Source of the DNA: an uncultured Rhodospirillales bacterium
GTDB lineage: Bacteria > Pseudomonadota > Alphaproteobacteria > Acetobacterales > Acetobacteraceae
Assembly (NCBI GenBank): GCA_903928045.1
Contig: CAIYPH010000424.1
Span: 1 to 7,024 of the forward strand
Direction: 5' to 3'
DNA: 7,024 nucleotides
The notes under the pieces are model-generated. The model worked only from the letters and a program-made list of their open reading frames with translations. It was not told the origin of the DNA and did no database searches. Of this stretch, positions 1 through 5,671 are shown in pieces (positions within the stretch are counted from its first letter, which is position 1; every line of letters begins with the position of its first letter). A program made the translations under genes and the position numbers.

Positions 1-2
1 AG

Positions 3-152
3 CGCCGGATCAAGCTCAACAACGCCATGTCGATCACTCCATGTTCCCCCGCCGTTCGCAGTGGGGGGAGGTTCAAACATGGGTCAATTCTCAGTGGAAA
101 ATTCCGACCTTCCCGGGTCAGATCTCAACGGAAATCAACAAGCCTTTCTTAG
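3..152 (+). CDS. possible 3' tail of an upstream gene (partial, doubtful)
   Basis: This frame is open from the left edge to a TAG at 150-152. Its first dozen codons (about 3-38) end mostly in G or C, as the real genes here do, while the other forward frames are less GC-rich at third positions there. After about position 40 that bias fades and the frame overlaps the better-supported ORF starting at 41. It may be the end of a gene that begins outside the window, or simply chance openness in GC-rich DNA. No product can be named. Confidence 0.2.
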   Translation, partial: RRIKLNNAMSITPCSPAVRSGGRFKHGSILSGKFRPSRVRSQRKSTSLS

Positions 153-310
153 ATGCACTCTTCGGCCCCGGTATCGCCGTCTACGACCCCGAGGCCGATC
201 TCTGGATTGCCCCAGACCCGAAATACAGCGGCCCCGGCTTCGGCTTCATTGCGGTGCGGCCGGACAAGAGTTTCTTCACCGGTGTTGTCCCGACGGGGGC
301 GTTCAATTGA
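41..310 (+). CDS. small hypothetical protein upstream of the primase/helicase
   Basis: An 89-residue soluble protein with no recognised family. Its codons show strong G/C preference at third positions from about 150 onward, and the composition is protein-like: a Gly/Pro/aromatic-rich middle (FGPG, YDPEADLW, YSGPGFGF) with no membrane segment. ATG 41 is the only start codon in this frame inside the window before the conserved-looking part, but it has no clear Shine-Dalgarno and the frame stays open to the left edge, so the gene may begin earlier. Its TGA (308-310) overlaps the proposed TTG start of the replication gene (TTGA), which suggests translational coupling. A 9-bp ATGTTCCCC, matching a variant of the repeats near 3000, covers the start codon. 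A role near replication is only a guess from position. Confidence 0.5.
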   Translation: MFPRRSQWGEVQTWVNSQWKIPTFPGQISTEINKPFLDALFGPGIAVYDPEADLWIAPDPKYSGPGFGFIAVRPDKSFFTGVVPTGAFN

Positions 311-3240
311 TTGATCTGAACGACATCGCTACGGCGCCGGTGCGGTATGACCTCGACGCGATTGTCCAGCGCCTGCGCGACACGGCGCACGCCTGGGTGC
401 CGGGCCTATTTCCTAACGGCCGGCGCGAGGGCAACGAGTGGCGGCTGGCCAACATCCACGGCGATCCCCCGCGGAACTCCGGCTCCTGCGTCATCACCCT
501 CATCGGCGAACACGCCGGCAGTTGGCATGACTTTGATGGTGATCAGGGGGGTGGACCGCTCAGCACATTGGGGAATGGCACCAGGCTCACCGGTCGCGAC
601 CTCTATGCTCACGCTGCCGATATGGTCGGCTGGTCCGGTGCACCGCCAGCGCGACAGGAACCGCCGGCCACGCCGAAGCCGGAGCGCGACCACACCCGCG
701 AGATCAGCTTCATCGTTGACCATGCTGTCCCGCTCCCCGGCACGATGGCGGAGGCATACCTGCGCCAGCGTGGCCTTGAGCCGCCGACCTGCACAGATCT
801 CCAGTTCCATCCTGACCTCACGCATTGGGAGACCAAAACCGGCTATCCCGCGCTGGTCGCAACCGTCGTCAGCCAGGCCGGCGAGATTGTCGCCGTCCAT
901 CGCACCTATCTCGCGGCCGATGACCAAGCACCGGAGCAGATTGTCAAAGCAAGGGTCAGCAAGCCGCGCATGATGCTGGGCAAGACTGGCGGGGGTGCTG
1001 TTCGGCTCGCGACCATCGGCGCAGACGGCATCCTTGCCCTGTCAGAGGGCATCGAGACCGGCCTCGCCGTCATGACCGCCTGTCCAGGACTGCCGGTCTG
1101 GGCGACACTGTCCACGGCGGGGATGGAGCAGGTGCAACTGCCGCCCGAGGCCCGGCACGTCCTCATCCTGGCGGACCACGATGTATCTGGTGCTGGCCAC
1201 CGCGCCGCCGAAACGCTCCTGCGCCGGCTCAAAGGTGACGGGCGGCGGGCGGCGATCGTGCTGCCTCCGGAGCCGGGCGACGACTTCAACGATATGCTGC
1301 TGCGCGACGGTCCGGCCCCGATCGTGTCGCTCGTCCGCGCCGCTGCAACCAGCAACGACCAACCGGATGATGTGCAGGACACGCCGGTCGGCCGCCACTT
1401 GCCGGTTGGCTTCCGGGACCCGGGGCAGCAGGTGCCACAGCTGCGTGCCGACGAGGGGGATCTGAAGCGGGCCGTGAACCGGACCTGGTCCGTGCTCTAT
1501 GCCACCAACAATCCGCCCTGGCTGTTCCGTGCCGGAGGCCTGCCAAGTTGGATCATACCCGACGATGAGGGTCGCCCCACGGTTGCAATGCTCAACGATG
1601 AGCGTCTCCGCCATATGCTGGCGCTGGTAGCGACCTGGCGGAAGCTCAACCGGCAGGGTGACCTCGTCCCGGCGCCGCCACCCACCGGGCTGGTGAAGTC
1701 GCTGCTGGTGACCCCGGATACCAACCTGCCTGTGCTCGCCGGTATCGTCAGCACGCCAGTGTTCGGCCGAAGCGGCACGCTGCTCACCACGCCCGGTTAT
1801 CACGCTGATGCGAAGCTGCTGTATCACGCAGCACCAGGCTTGATCGTGCCGCCGATCCCGGAGCACCCGACCGAGGCGGAGATCGCCGCAGCCCGCGCGC
1901 TGATCCTCGACGACCTCCTCGGTGAGTTCCCTTTCGTCAGCACCGCCGAGCGCGCACATGCTGTCGCGTTGCTGCTCCTCGGCTTCATCCGGGCCATGAT
2001 CGATGGCGCAACGCCGTTGCACCTGATCGAGAAACCGACGCCCGGCACCGGCGCCACGCTGATGGTCGACGCGATTGCCACTATCATCACCGGCGTTGGC
2101 GCCTCGGTCATGACCGAAGGCCGCGACGACGAGGAATGGCGCAAGCGGGTGACCGCCAAACTCCGCCAGATACCGTCGCTGGTTCTGATCGACAATCTGC
2201 GCAACGAGCTTGACTCATCGGCGCTGGCCGCCGCCCTGACAGCACCGTTCTGGGAAGACCGCATTCTCGGCGTGTCGGAGATGGCCAGGTTGCCGATCCG
2301 CTGCACCTGGATTGCCACCGGCAACAATCCGTCCTTCTCCAACGAGATGTCACGCCGCCTCGTGCGCATCCGGCTCGACGCACGCGTTGATCAACCCTGG
2401 CGGCGCGACGGCTTTCGTCACCCCGATCTGATGGGCTGGGTGCGTAGCAACCGCGGGAAGCTGATCGCAGCCTGCCTGACGCTCTGCCAGGGCTGGATCG
2501 CGGCCGGTCGGCCACGCGGCGCGCGCAGCATCGGGAGCTATGAGAACTGGGCGCAGACGATCGGAGGTGTGCTGGAGAACGCCGGCATCGAGGGCTTCCT
2601 CGGTAACCTGGACGAATCCCTTGAGGCCGCGGACACCGAGGGTGCCACCTGGCGCGCGTTTGTGCAGGCCTGGTGGGACCGCTTCGGCACCGCCGACGTT
2701 GGGGTTGCCGAGCTCTACGATCTCGCAATCAGGGCCGAGCCGCCGATCGATATCGGAGATGGGCCTGAGCGGGCGCTCCGCACACGGTTCGGGAAAATGC
2801 TCCGCAAGGTCCGTGATCGGGTGTTCCAGATCCCCTACCGCAGGGTCCGCATTGAATTGGGCAGCATCTCCCACAAGGCGCGGCAATGGAGTCTGGGCGT
2901 CATGCCGGAGGCGGAGATGCCCGTTGGTGGCGATGATGCCACGATTGCGGGGAACGTCGGGGCAATTCGGGGAACGTCGGTTGCGGACGTTCCCCGCGCA
3001 AACATGCAGTCCACAACAGCAAACGGGGAACGTGGGGAACATGGGGAACGTTTTTCAACCCTAATGCATGCACACGCACACGCGCACATGGAGGAAGAGC
3101 CGGGAAAACGTTCCCCATGTTCACCACGTTCCCCCGATGTAGATAAACACAGCGATTTTCACGGGGAACGTGCCGGGGAACGTCCGGTGGCAGGTTCCCC
3201 GACCGACGTGGCGCCATCCTGGCTGGACGGCGTGCCATGA
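307..3240 (+). CDS. phage-type DNA primase/helicase-like replication protein (Toprim + AAA-like domain)
   Basis: A large (977-residue) replication protein, probably making primers and remodelling or unwinding DNA. The N-terminal ~100 residues (WRLANIHGD, SWHDFDGDQGGGPLSTL) match the region preceding Toprim domains in alphaproteobacterial phage primases. A Toprim domain follows: SEGIETG with Glu247, then LADHDVSG with Asp290 and Asp292, and a PGDDFND motif. After residue ~390 comes an AAA/SF3-like helicase half with a P-loop-like PTPGTGAT (577-584), Walker-B-like LVLIDN (Asp629), sensor-like ATGNN (Asn673-674) and paired Arg683-Arg684. The P-loop lacks the usual lysine (Ala583), so ATP hydrolysis is uncertain. 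The last ~100 residues are low-complexity and encoded by a DNA repeat cluster. TTG 307 is preferred: it overlaps the previous stop and follows a G-rich stretch. The frame stays open further upstream, and GTG 340 is an alternative. The function is inferred from motifs. Confidence 0.85.
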   Translation: MIDLNDIATAPVRYDLDAIVQRLRDTAHAWVPGLFPNGRREGNEWRLANIHGDPPRNSGSCVITLIGEHAGSWHDFDGDQGGGPLSTLGNGTRLTGRDLYAHAADMVGWSGAPPARQEPPATPKPERDHTREISFIVDHAVPLPGTMAEAYLRQRGLEPPTCTDLQFHPDLTHWETKTGYPALVATVVSQAGEIVAVHRTYLAADDQAPEQIVKARVSKPRMMLGKTGGGAVRLATIGADGILALSEGIETGLAVMTACPGLPVWATLSTAGMEQVQLPPEARHVLILADHDVSGAGHRAAETLLRRLKGDGRRAAIVLPPEPGDDFNDMLLRDGPAPIVSLVRAAATSNDQPDDVQDTPVGRHLPVGFRDPGQQVPQLRADEGDLKRAVNRTWSVLYATNNPPWLFRAGGLPSWIIPDDEGRPTVAMLNDERLRHMLALVATWRKLNRQGDLVPAPPPTGLVKSLLVTPDTNLPVLAGIVSTPVFGRSGTLLTTPGYHADAKLLYHAAPGLIVPPIPEHPTEAEIAAARALILDDLLGEFPFVSTAERAHAVALLLLGFIRAMIDGATPLHLIEKPTPGTGATLMVDAIATIITGVGASVMTEGRDDEEWRKRVTAKLRQIPSLVLIDNLRNELDSSALAAALTAPFWEDRILGVSEMARLPIRCTWIATGNNPSFSNEMSRRLVRIRLDARVDQPWRRDGFRHPDLMGWVRSNRGKLIAACLTLCQGWIAAGRPRGARSIGSYENWAQTIGGVLENAGIEGFLGNLDESLEAADTEGATWRAFVQAWWDRFGTADVGVAELYDLAIRAEPPIDIGDGPERALRTRFGKMLRKVRDRVFQIPYRRVRIELGSISHKARQWSLGVMPEAEMPVGGDDATIAGNVGAIRGTSVADVPRANMQSTTANGERGEHGERFSTLMHAHAHAHMEEEPGKRSPCSPRSPDVDKHSDFHGERAGERPVAGSPTDVAPSWLDGVP
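2968..2996. repeat. 11-bp perfect inverted repeat with 7-nt loop
   Basis: CGGGGAACGTC (2968-2978) is followed by the loop GGTTGCG and its exact complement GACGTTCCCCG (2986-2996). It is made from two opposed copies of the 9-bp repeat. As DNA it could be a dimer-binding site; as RNA it would form a strong hairpin in the 3' part of the primase/helicase message. There is no T-run after it, so an intrinsic terminator is unlikely. Confidence 0.8.
3025..3134. repeat. long inverted repeat: two opposed triplets of the 9-bp repeat
   Basis: Three head-to-tail 9-bp units at 3025-3051 (+) face three units at 3108-3134 (-). The 27-bp arms match at 26 of 27 positions; the mismatch is the A at 3123, where TTCACC replaces TTCCCC. 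Three inner T-A pairs (3052-3054 with 3105-3107) extend the arms to 30 bp, leaving a 50-nt centre. The structure could extrude as a cruciform, or present two oppositely oriented binding arrays. All of it lies within the coding frame of the replication gene. Confidence 0.85.
3064..3090. other. 27-bp alternating purine-pyrimidine tract (Z-DNA-prone)
   Basis: Every base from 3064 to 3090 alternates purine and pyrimidine, beginning ATGCATGC and continuing with CA/CG dinucleotides. It lies in the centre of the 30-bp inverted repeat. Such tracts favour Z-DNA under negative supercoiling. In the protein it reads as an alternating His/Ala run (MHAHAHAHM). Confidence 0.75.
3135..3162. other. AT-rich spacer between opposed repeats
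   Basis: This 28-bp segment is 17/28 A+T, unusually AT-rich for the surroundings. It lies between an inverted repeat copy (3126-3134) and a direct copy (3163-3171). If the repeats are iterons, this is the natural candidate for a DNA-unwinding segment. That role is inference; the composition and position are seen directly. Confidence 0.5.
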
Positions 3241-3389
3241 GCCGCCCCTACGCCACGGGGCCACCAGGCTCTCACAGCCTCCCCCTCCAGGCGGGCGACG
3301 CCGGCAAGCTCCGCCAAGAACCATGCCGACGTCGCCCTGACCACGAAGCTCCCCCTCTCAGGAGATCATCATGGCTTCCACGACTCTGA
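3237..3389 (+). CDS. doubtful 50-residue ORF coupled to the replication gene
   Basis: ATG 3237 overlaps the replication gene's stop in an ATGA arrangement, and the frame runs to TGA 3387-3389, overlapping the start of the RuvC-like gene by 19 bases. The product would be Pro/Arg/Gly-rich with no recognisable domain. In favour: the ATGA junction resembles others in this operon, and without it there is a 130-bp gap. Against: no family resemblance and an unremarkable composition. It could be only a leader that carries ribosomes to the next start. Confidence 0.25.
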   Translation: MSRPYATGPPGSHSLPLQAGDAGKLRQEPCRRRPDHEAPPLRRSSWLPRL

Positions 3390-3922
3390 ACGCACTCGCG
3401 CCCTGCGCAAGTGCTCCCATCGCACCGATCAAATCTGCACCGGTGCTGATCGCGTTGCCCATCATCCTCGCCCTCGATCTCGGCTCCACCACTGGCTGGG
3501 CCCTGCGCGGCCGAGATGGCATCATCACCTCGGGCACCATGACGTTCCGCCCCAGCCGGTTCGAGGGCGGCGGCATGCGCTATCTCCGCTTCCGTGCCTG
3601 GCTGACGGAAATCTCGCGCCTCGCCCGTGGCATCGACCGCGTTGTCTTCGAGGAAGTCCGGGCCCATGCCGGCACCGACGCGGCGCACATTTACGGGGGC
3701 TTCCTCGCCCATCTCACCGCATGGTGTGAGGAACGGGAACTGCCCTACCAGGGCGTCCCGGTCGGCACCATCAAGCGCTTCGCCACCGGCAAGGGCAACG
3801 CCGGCAAGGACGCCGTCATCGCCGCGATGGAGGCCCGCGGCTTCCATCCCGCCGACGACAACGAGGCAGACGCGCTGGCCATCCTGCTGTGGGCGATCGA
3901 CGCCCAGGGCGGTGCGGCATGA
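3371..3922 (+). CDS. RuvC-like Holliday-junction resolvase / RNase H-fold endonuclease
   Basis: A 183-residue cytoplasmic nuclease expected to cut branched DNA formed during phage recombination or before packaging. RNase H-fold acidic motifs are in order: ALDLGSTTGWA (Asp36), VVFEEVRAH (Glu94/Glu95) and the C-terminal DDNEADALAI (Asp163, Asp167), preceded by the basic GKGNAGKD segment. At the position of E. coli RuvC's third acidic residue, the four-residue spacing places Asn164, so the neighbouring Asp163 or Glu165 may serve. About 30 residues precede the first strand, longer than classical RuvC. ATG 3371 is chosen for its good Shine-Dalgarno (AGGAGA at 3360-3365, 5 nt away). The TGA overlaps the next gene's ATG (ATGA at 3919). 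Family assignment is firm; exact substrate is inferred. Confidence 0.88.
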   Translation: MASTTLNALAPCASAPIAPIKSAPVLIALPIILALDLGSTTGWALRGRDGIITSGTMTFRPSRFEGGGMRYLRFRAWLTEISRLARGIDRVVFEEVRAHAGTDAAHIYGGFLAHLTAWCEERELPYQGVPVGTIKRFATGKGNAGKDAVIAAMEARGFHPADDNEADALAILLWAIDAQGGAA

Positions 3923-4146
3923 GGCTGCCCGGTGCGCCGCAATCCCCACGGTCGTGTCTGGACATGGCTCGTAGCCCGTCCACGCTTCAGGACCTCGAAG
4001 CCATGCGGGCACGCGCATGGCACGAGCACCACATCGCCGCCCTGCCGGTCGAGGACATCACCGATCCCTGGCTGCGCCAGGCCATCACCAACGAAGCCAA
4101 CCGGCGCTGGGGGCACCGCAGTGGAGGGCATCACCATGGTCGGTAA
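3919..4146 (+). CDS. small hypothetical phage protein (75 aa)
   Basis: The start ATG overlaps the resolvase stop (ATGA), and the 3' end overlaps the next gene's start by 11 bases, so it is embedded in a coupled operon. The core (STLQDLEAMRARAWHEHH, then a DITDPWLRQAITNEANRRWG segment) is predicted helical and charged. It resembles small proteins commonly found between resolvase and DUF6456-type genes in alphaproteobacterial prophages, but I cannot name a function. An internal ATG at 3964 would give a 60-residue version and cannot be excluded. The C-terminus is His/Gly-rich (GGHHHGR), largely a by-product of overlapping the next ribosome-binding site. Confidence 0.65.
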   Translation: MRLPGAPQSPRSCLDMARSPSTLQDLEAMRARAWHEHHIAALPVEDITDPWLRQAITNEANRRWGHRSGGHHHGR

Positions 4147-4690
4147 GGACAAAGCCAAACGCTCGAAGCCCGGCCGGGACGATCTCGGCAAGGCCACAAG
4201 GTGGCGGTTGCAGCACGATCCGGTGACGCCGCCATTGCGGGCCGTCGATCCCCAAACCGGCGCGCCGGTGACCCATCGGCGCATCATCGACACGCTCGGT
4301 CAGCTGCTCGCAAATGGCGCCATCACGCCGCAGATGCACGAGGCCGGCAGCATGTTCCGTGGCCAGTTTCGCGCGGCAGCGCTCGATGGCATGCGGGTGT
4401 CGGCGCTGATGCGGGTGACCAGCAGCGGGGGCGACGCGCCCGGCGAACGGAGCACAGCAGCCAGGGCGCGGATTGCCGGGGCGCTTGCCGTGTTCGGTGG
4501 CGCCGACACCGCCTGCGGCAGTTGCCTCTGGCATGTTGTCGGCCTCGAGCATTCCCTGCGCGAATGGGCGGGTCGGCGGGGATGGGGTGGTCGCCCCGTC
4601 CACCACGTCCAGGCCCAGGGCATCCTGGTCGGGGCGCTCAACGTGCTCGCCGTGCACTATGGGTTGATGCCGCGGGCAAAGGCGGCCTGA
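4136..4690 (+). CDS. DUF6456-like protein (184 aa), function unknown
   Basis: The start ATG 4136 follows GGAGGG (4122-4127) at 8-nt spacing, while the frame's upstream portion overlaps the small gene before it and looks like shadow. The N-terminus is basic (KDKAKRSKPGRDD). The middle (HEAGSMFRGQFRAAALDGM) and the C-terminal portion (HVVGLEHSLREWAGRRGWGG, then a segment ending VLAVHYGL) resemble the conserved part of DUF6456 proteins, which occur in alphaproteobacterial phages and chromosomes and are often annotated as regulators. A DNA-related role is plausible from the operon, but no catalytic motif is visible. It ends 4 bp from the convergent toxin gene. The family call is from memory of the motif pattern. 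Confidence 0.72.
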   Translation: MVGKDKAKRSKPGRDDLGKATRWRLQHDPVTPPLRAVDPQTGAPVTHRRIIDTLGQLLANGAITPQMHEAGSMFRGQFRAAALDGMRVSALMRVTSSGGDAPGERSTAARARIAGALAVFGGADTACGSCLWHVVGLEHSLREWAGRRGWGGRPVHHVQAQGILVGALNVLAVHYGLMPRAKAA

Positions 4691-4694
4691 AGGA

Positions 4695-5204
4695 TCAACC
4701 CAAGGCGGACGTGACGTCGCCGAGTGTGGCCATCAGCAGCATGGGGTCACCTGGCGACGGCACGAAGCCGCAGGCGATGTAGAAGCGGCGAGCGTCCTCG
4801 CTGATCGCCTGCACCAGGATGCCACGGATGGCGATCGCCTCAGCGGCCTGCACCACACGAAGCACGGCATCACGCAGCAGGGCACGTCCGATCCCCTGGC
4901 CCTGCAATGTCCGGTCGATGGCAAGCCTGCCCAGCACGGCCATCGGGATCGGATCGGGCATGTTCCGTCGCACCTTGCCTGGTGCACCCGTCGACGCCAC
5001 CGCCCCGGCGGCGAGGGCGTAGTAGGCGACGACGAACTCATCGCGGCACACGACGAACGTCCGCGAGGCGCCGGATGCCTGATTGGCTCGGGCACGCCGA
5101 ACCAGCCAGTCGTTCAGCGATGGCTCGCCGCAATCGAACAAGGTGCAGTCGTGGTCTTCATCGAGCGCAACGGGTGCGGACAGCGCACCGCGGCTCACTC
5201 CCAC
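4695..5204 (-). CDS. GNAT-family toxin, TacT-like (toxin-antitoxin)
   Basis: A 169-residue acetyltransferase of the type that acetylates the amino group of aminoacyl-tRNAs and so blocks translation (TacT/AtaT family). It has the typical opening (LSAPVAL, FDCGEPSLNDWL, NQASGASRTFVV). The acetyl-CoA loop is QGQGIG (101-106), after the GRLAID strand. The likely catalytic tyrosine is in RRFYIACGF (Tyr142). Length matches the family. It overlaps the antitoxin's 3' end: GTG 5204 gives a 10-base overlap, GTG 5198 gives GTGA and a protein two residues shorter; neither start has a strong ribosome-binding site, so translation probably depends on the antitoxin. Key residues are intact, so it is probably active. 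tRNA specificity cannot be read from sequence. Confidence 0.9.
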   Translation of the reverse strand: MGVSRGALSAPVALDEDHDCTLFDCGEPSLNDWLVRRARANQASGASRTFVVCRDEFVVAYYALAAGAVASTGAPGKVRRNMPDPIPMAVLGRLAIDRTLQGQGIGRALLRDAVLRVVQAAEAIAIRGILVQAISEDARRFYIACGFVPSPGDPMLLMATLGDVTSALG

Positions 5205-5527
5205 GGCGCCTTGGTATTCATCAGCTTGCGCAGCCGGTCATTGGGCTGTGGTGGCGCATTGAGCATGGCGGTGAACGTGGCGAACGCCGCCGGCGTCATG
5301 CGGAACAGCGTGCGATCGAGGATGGTCTCGTTGGCAGCACGGCGTGCGGCGTCGAGCATGAACTCCGAGCGCGACTTGCCCGACAGCGACGCGGCCTGGT
5401 CGATCAGCGTGCGGTCGTCATCGCGAACGCGGATGTTGATGGCGCCGGCCGTGGTGGACGCCGAGGAGGGCTTGCCGGTTGATTTACGACTGGCAGGACG
5501 CTTGGTGGGTGGCTTGATCTTCAGCAT
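5195..5527 (-). CDS. DUF1778 / ribbon-helix-helix antitoxin, TacA-like
   Basis: A 110-residue antitoxin expected to bind the GNAT toxin and repress their common promoter. The ribbon-helix-helix DNA-binding part is residues ~29-62 (INIRVRDDDRTLIDQAA, then GKSRSEFMLDAAR). The C-terminal toxin-wrapping segment is typical of DUF1778 (NAPPQPNDRLRKLMNTKAPW). The first ~28 residues form a Lys/Pro/Ser/Thr-rich tail, longer than in many relatives. ATG 5527 is chosen because AGGAGA (5535-5540 on the complementary strand) lies 7 nt upstream; the ATG at 5548 would put that signal inside the gene. It is first in the two-gene operon, the usual order for this class. Confidence 0.9.
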   Translation of the reverse strand: MLKIKPPTKRPASRKSTGKPSSASTTAGAINIRVRDDDRTLIDQAASLSGKSRSEFMLDAARRAANETILDRTLFRMTPAAFATFTAMLNAPPQPNDRLRKLMNTKAPWE

Positions 5528-5546
5528 GAATGCTTCTCCTGCCTGC

Positions 5547-5575
5547 ATTCTATCTACGTGTGTGGACAACGTCCA
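5547..5575 (-). promoter_or_regulatory. predicted promoter of the toxin-antitoxin operon
   Basis: Reading the minus strand, TGGACG (5570-5575) as -35 and TAGAAT (5547-5552) as -10 are separated by 17 bp; TAGAAT matches the sigma-70 -10 consensus at 5 of 6. The antitoxin start lies 19 nt past the -10, giving a short leader carrying the Shine-Dalgarno. The -35 and spacer overlap the palindrome at 5562-5576. Confidence 0.5.
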
Positions 5576-5576
5576 C
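5562..5576. promoter_or_regulatory. palindromic candidate operator for the antitoxin
   Basis: GTGGACAACGTCCAC has 6-bp perfect arms around a 3-bp centre and overlaps the predicted -35 region of the toxin-antitoxin promoter. Ribbon-helix-helix antitoxins usually bind such sites as dimers to autoregulate. The binding is inferred; the symmetry is seen. Confidence 0.55.
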
Positions 5577-5671
5577 CTTGCAAACACGCAACCCACGAAA
5601 CCCGATTGCGGCGCTGGAACCACTCGCGGTAAAGTCTGGCCACGATAGATGACTTGGGCGGCCCGGACGCC

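Larger units (their letters stand above)
2949..3200. repeat. cluster of twelve 9-bp repeats (GGGGAACGT), iteron-like
   Basis: Direct (+) copies of GGGGAACGT start at 2949, 2969, 3025, 3043, 3163 and 3175, with a one-base variant at 3034. Inverted copies (ACGTTCCCC) start at 2987, 3108 and 3126, with variants at 3117 (ATGTTCACC) and 3192 (AGGTTCCCC). Relative to the host gene they occur in all three frames: GER at 3025, AGNV around 2949, RGTS around 2969, RSP at 3108. Selection therefore appears to act on DNA and not on a peptide repeat. Similar copies were seen elsewhere only at 41-49. Candidate roles are binding sites for the replication protein (iterons) or for a regulator. Confidence 0.85.

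Noticed and set aside
1042..2022. 326-residue minus-strand ORF opposite the primase/helicase gene
   Set aside because: It is an antisense shadow in GC-rich DNA: the plus frame carries ordered Toprim and helicase-like motifs, while this one is Arg/Gly/His-rich without any domain.
2350..3042. 230-residue minus-strand ORF over the end of the primase/helicase gene
   Set aside because: It has no recognisable domain or ribosome-binding site, and the opposite strand is explained by the replication gene.
3064..3090. His/Ala run as a metal-binding motif
   Set aside because: The alternation comes from the alternating dinucleotide DNA within a repeat-derived, low-complexity tail; no supporting metal-site context is visible.
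2949..3200. CRISPR array
   Set aside because: Units are only 9 bp, occur in both orientations, are sometimes directly adjacent, and are not separated by uniform unique spacers.
5606..5635. Promoter for the HNH gene (TTGCGG, 18 bp, TAAAGT)
   Set aside because: Only 3 of 6 and 4 of 6 consensus matches with a non-ideal spacer; too weak to annotate.
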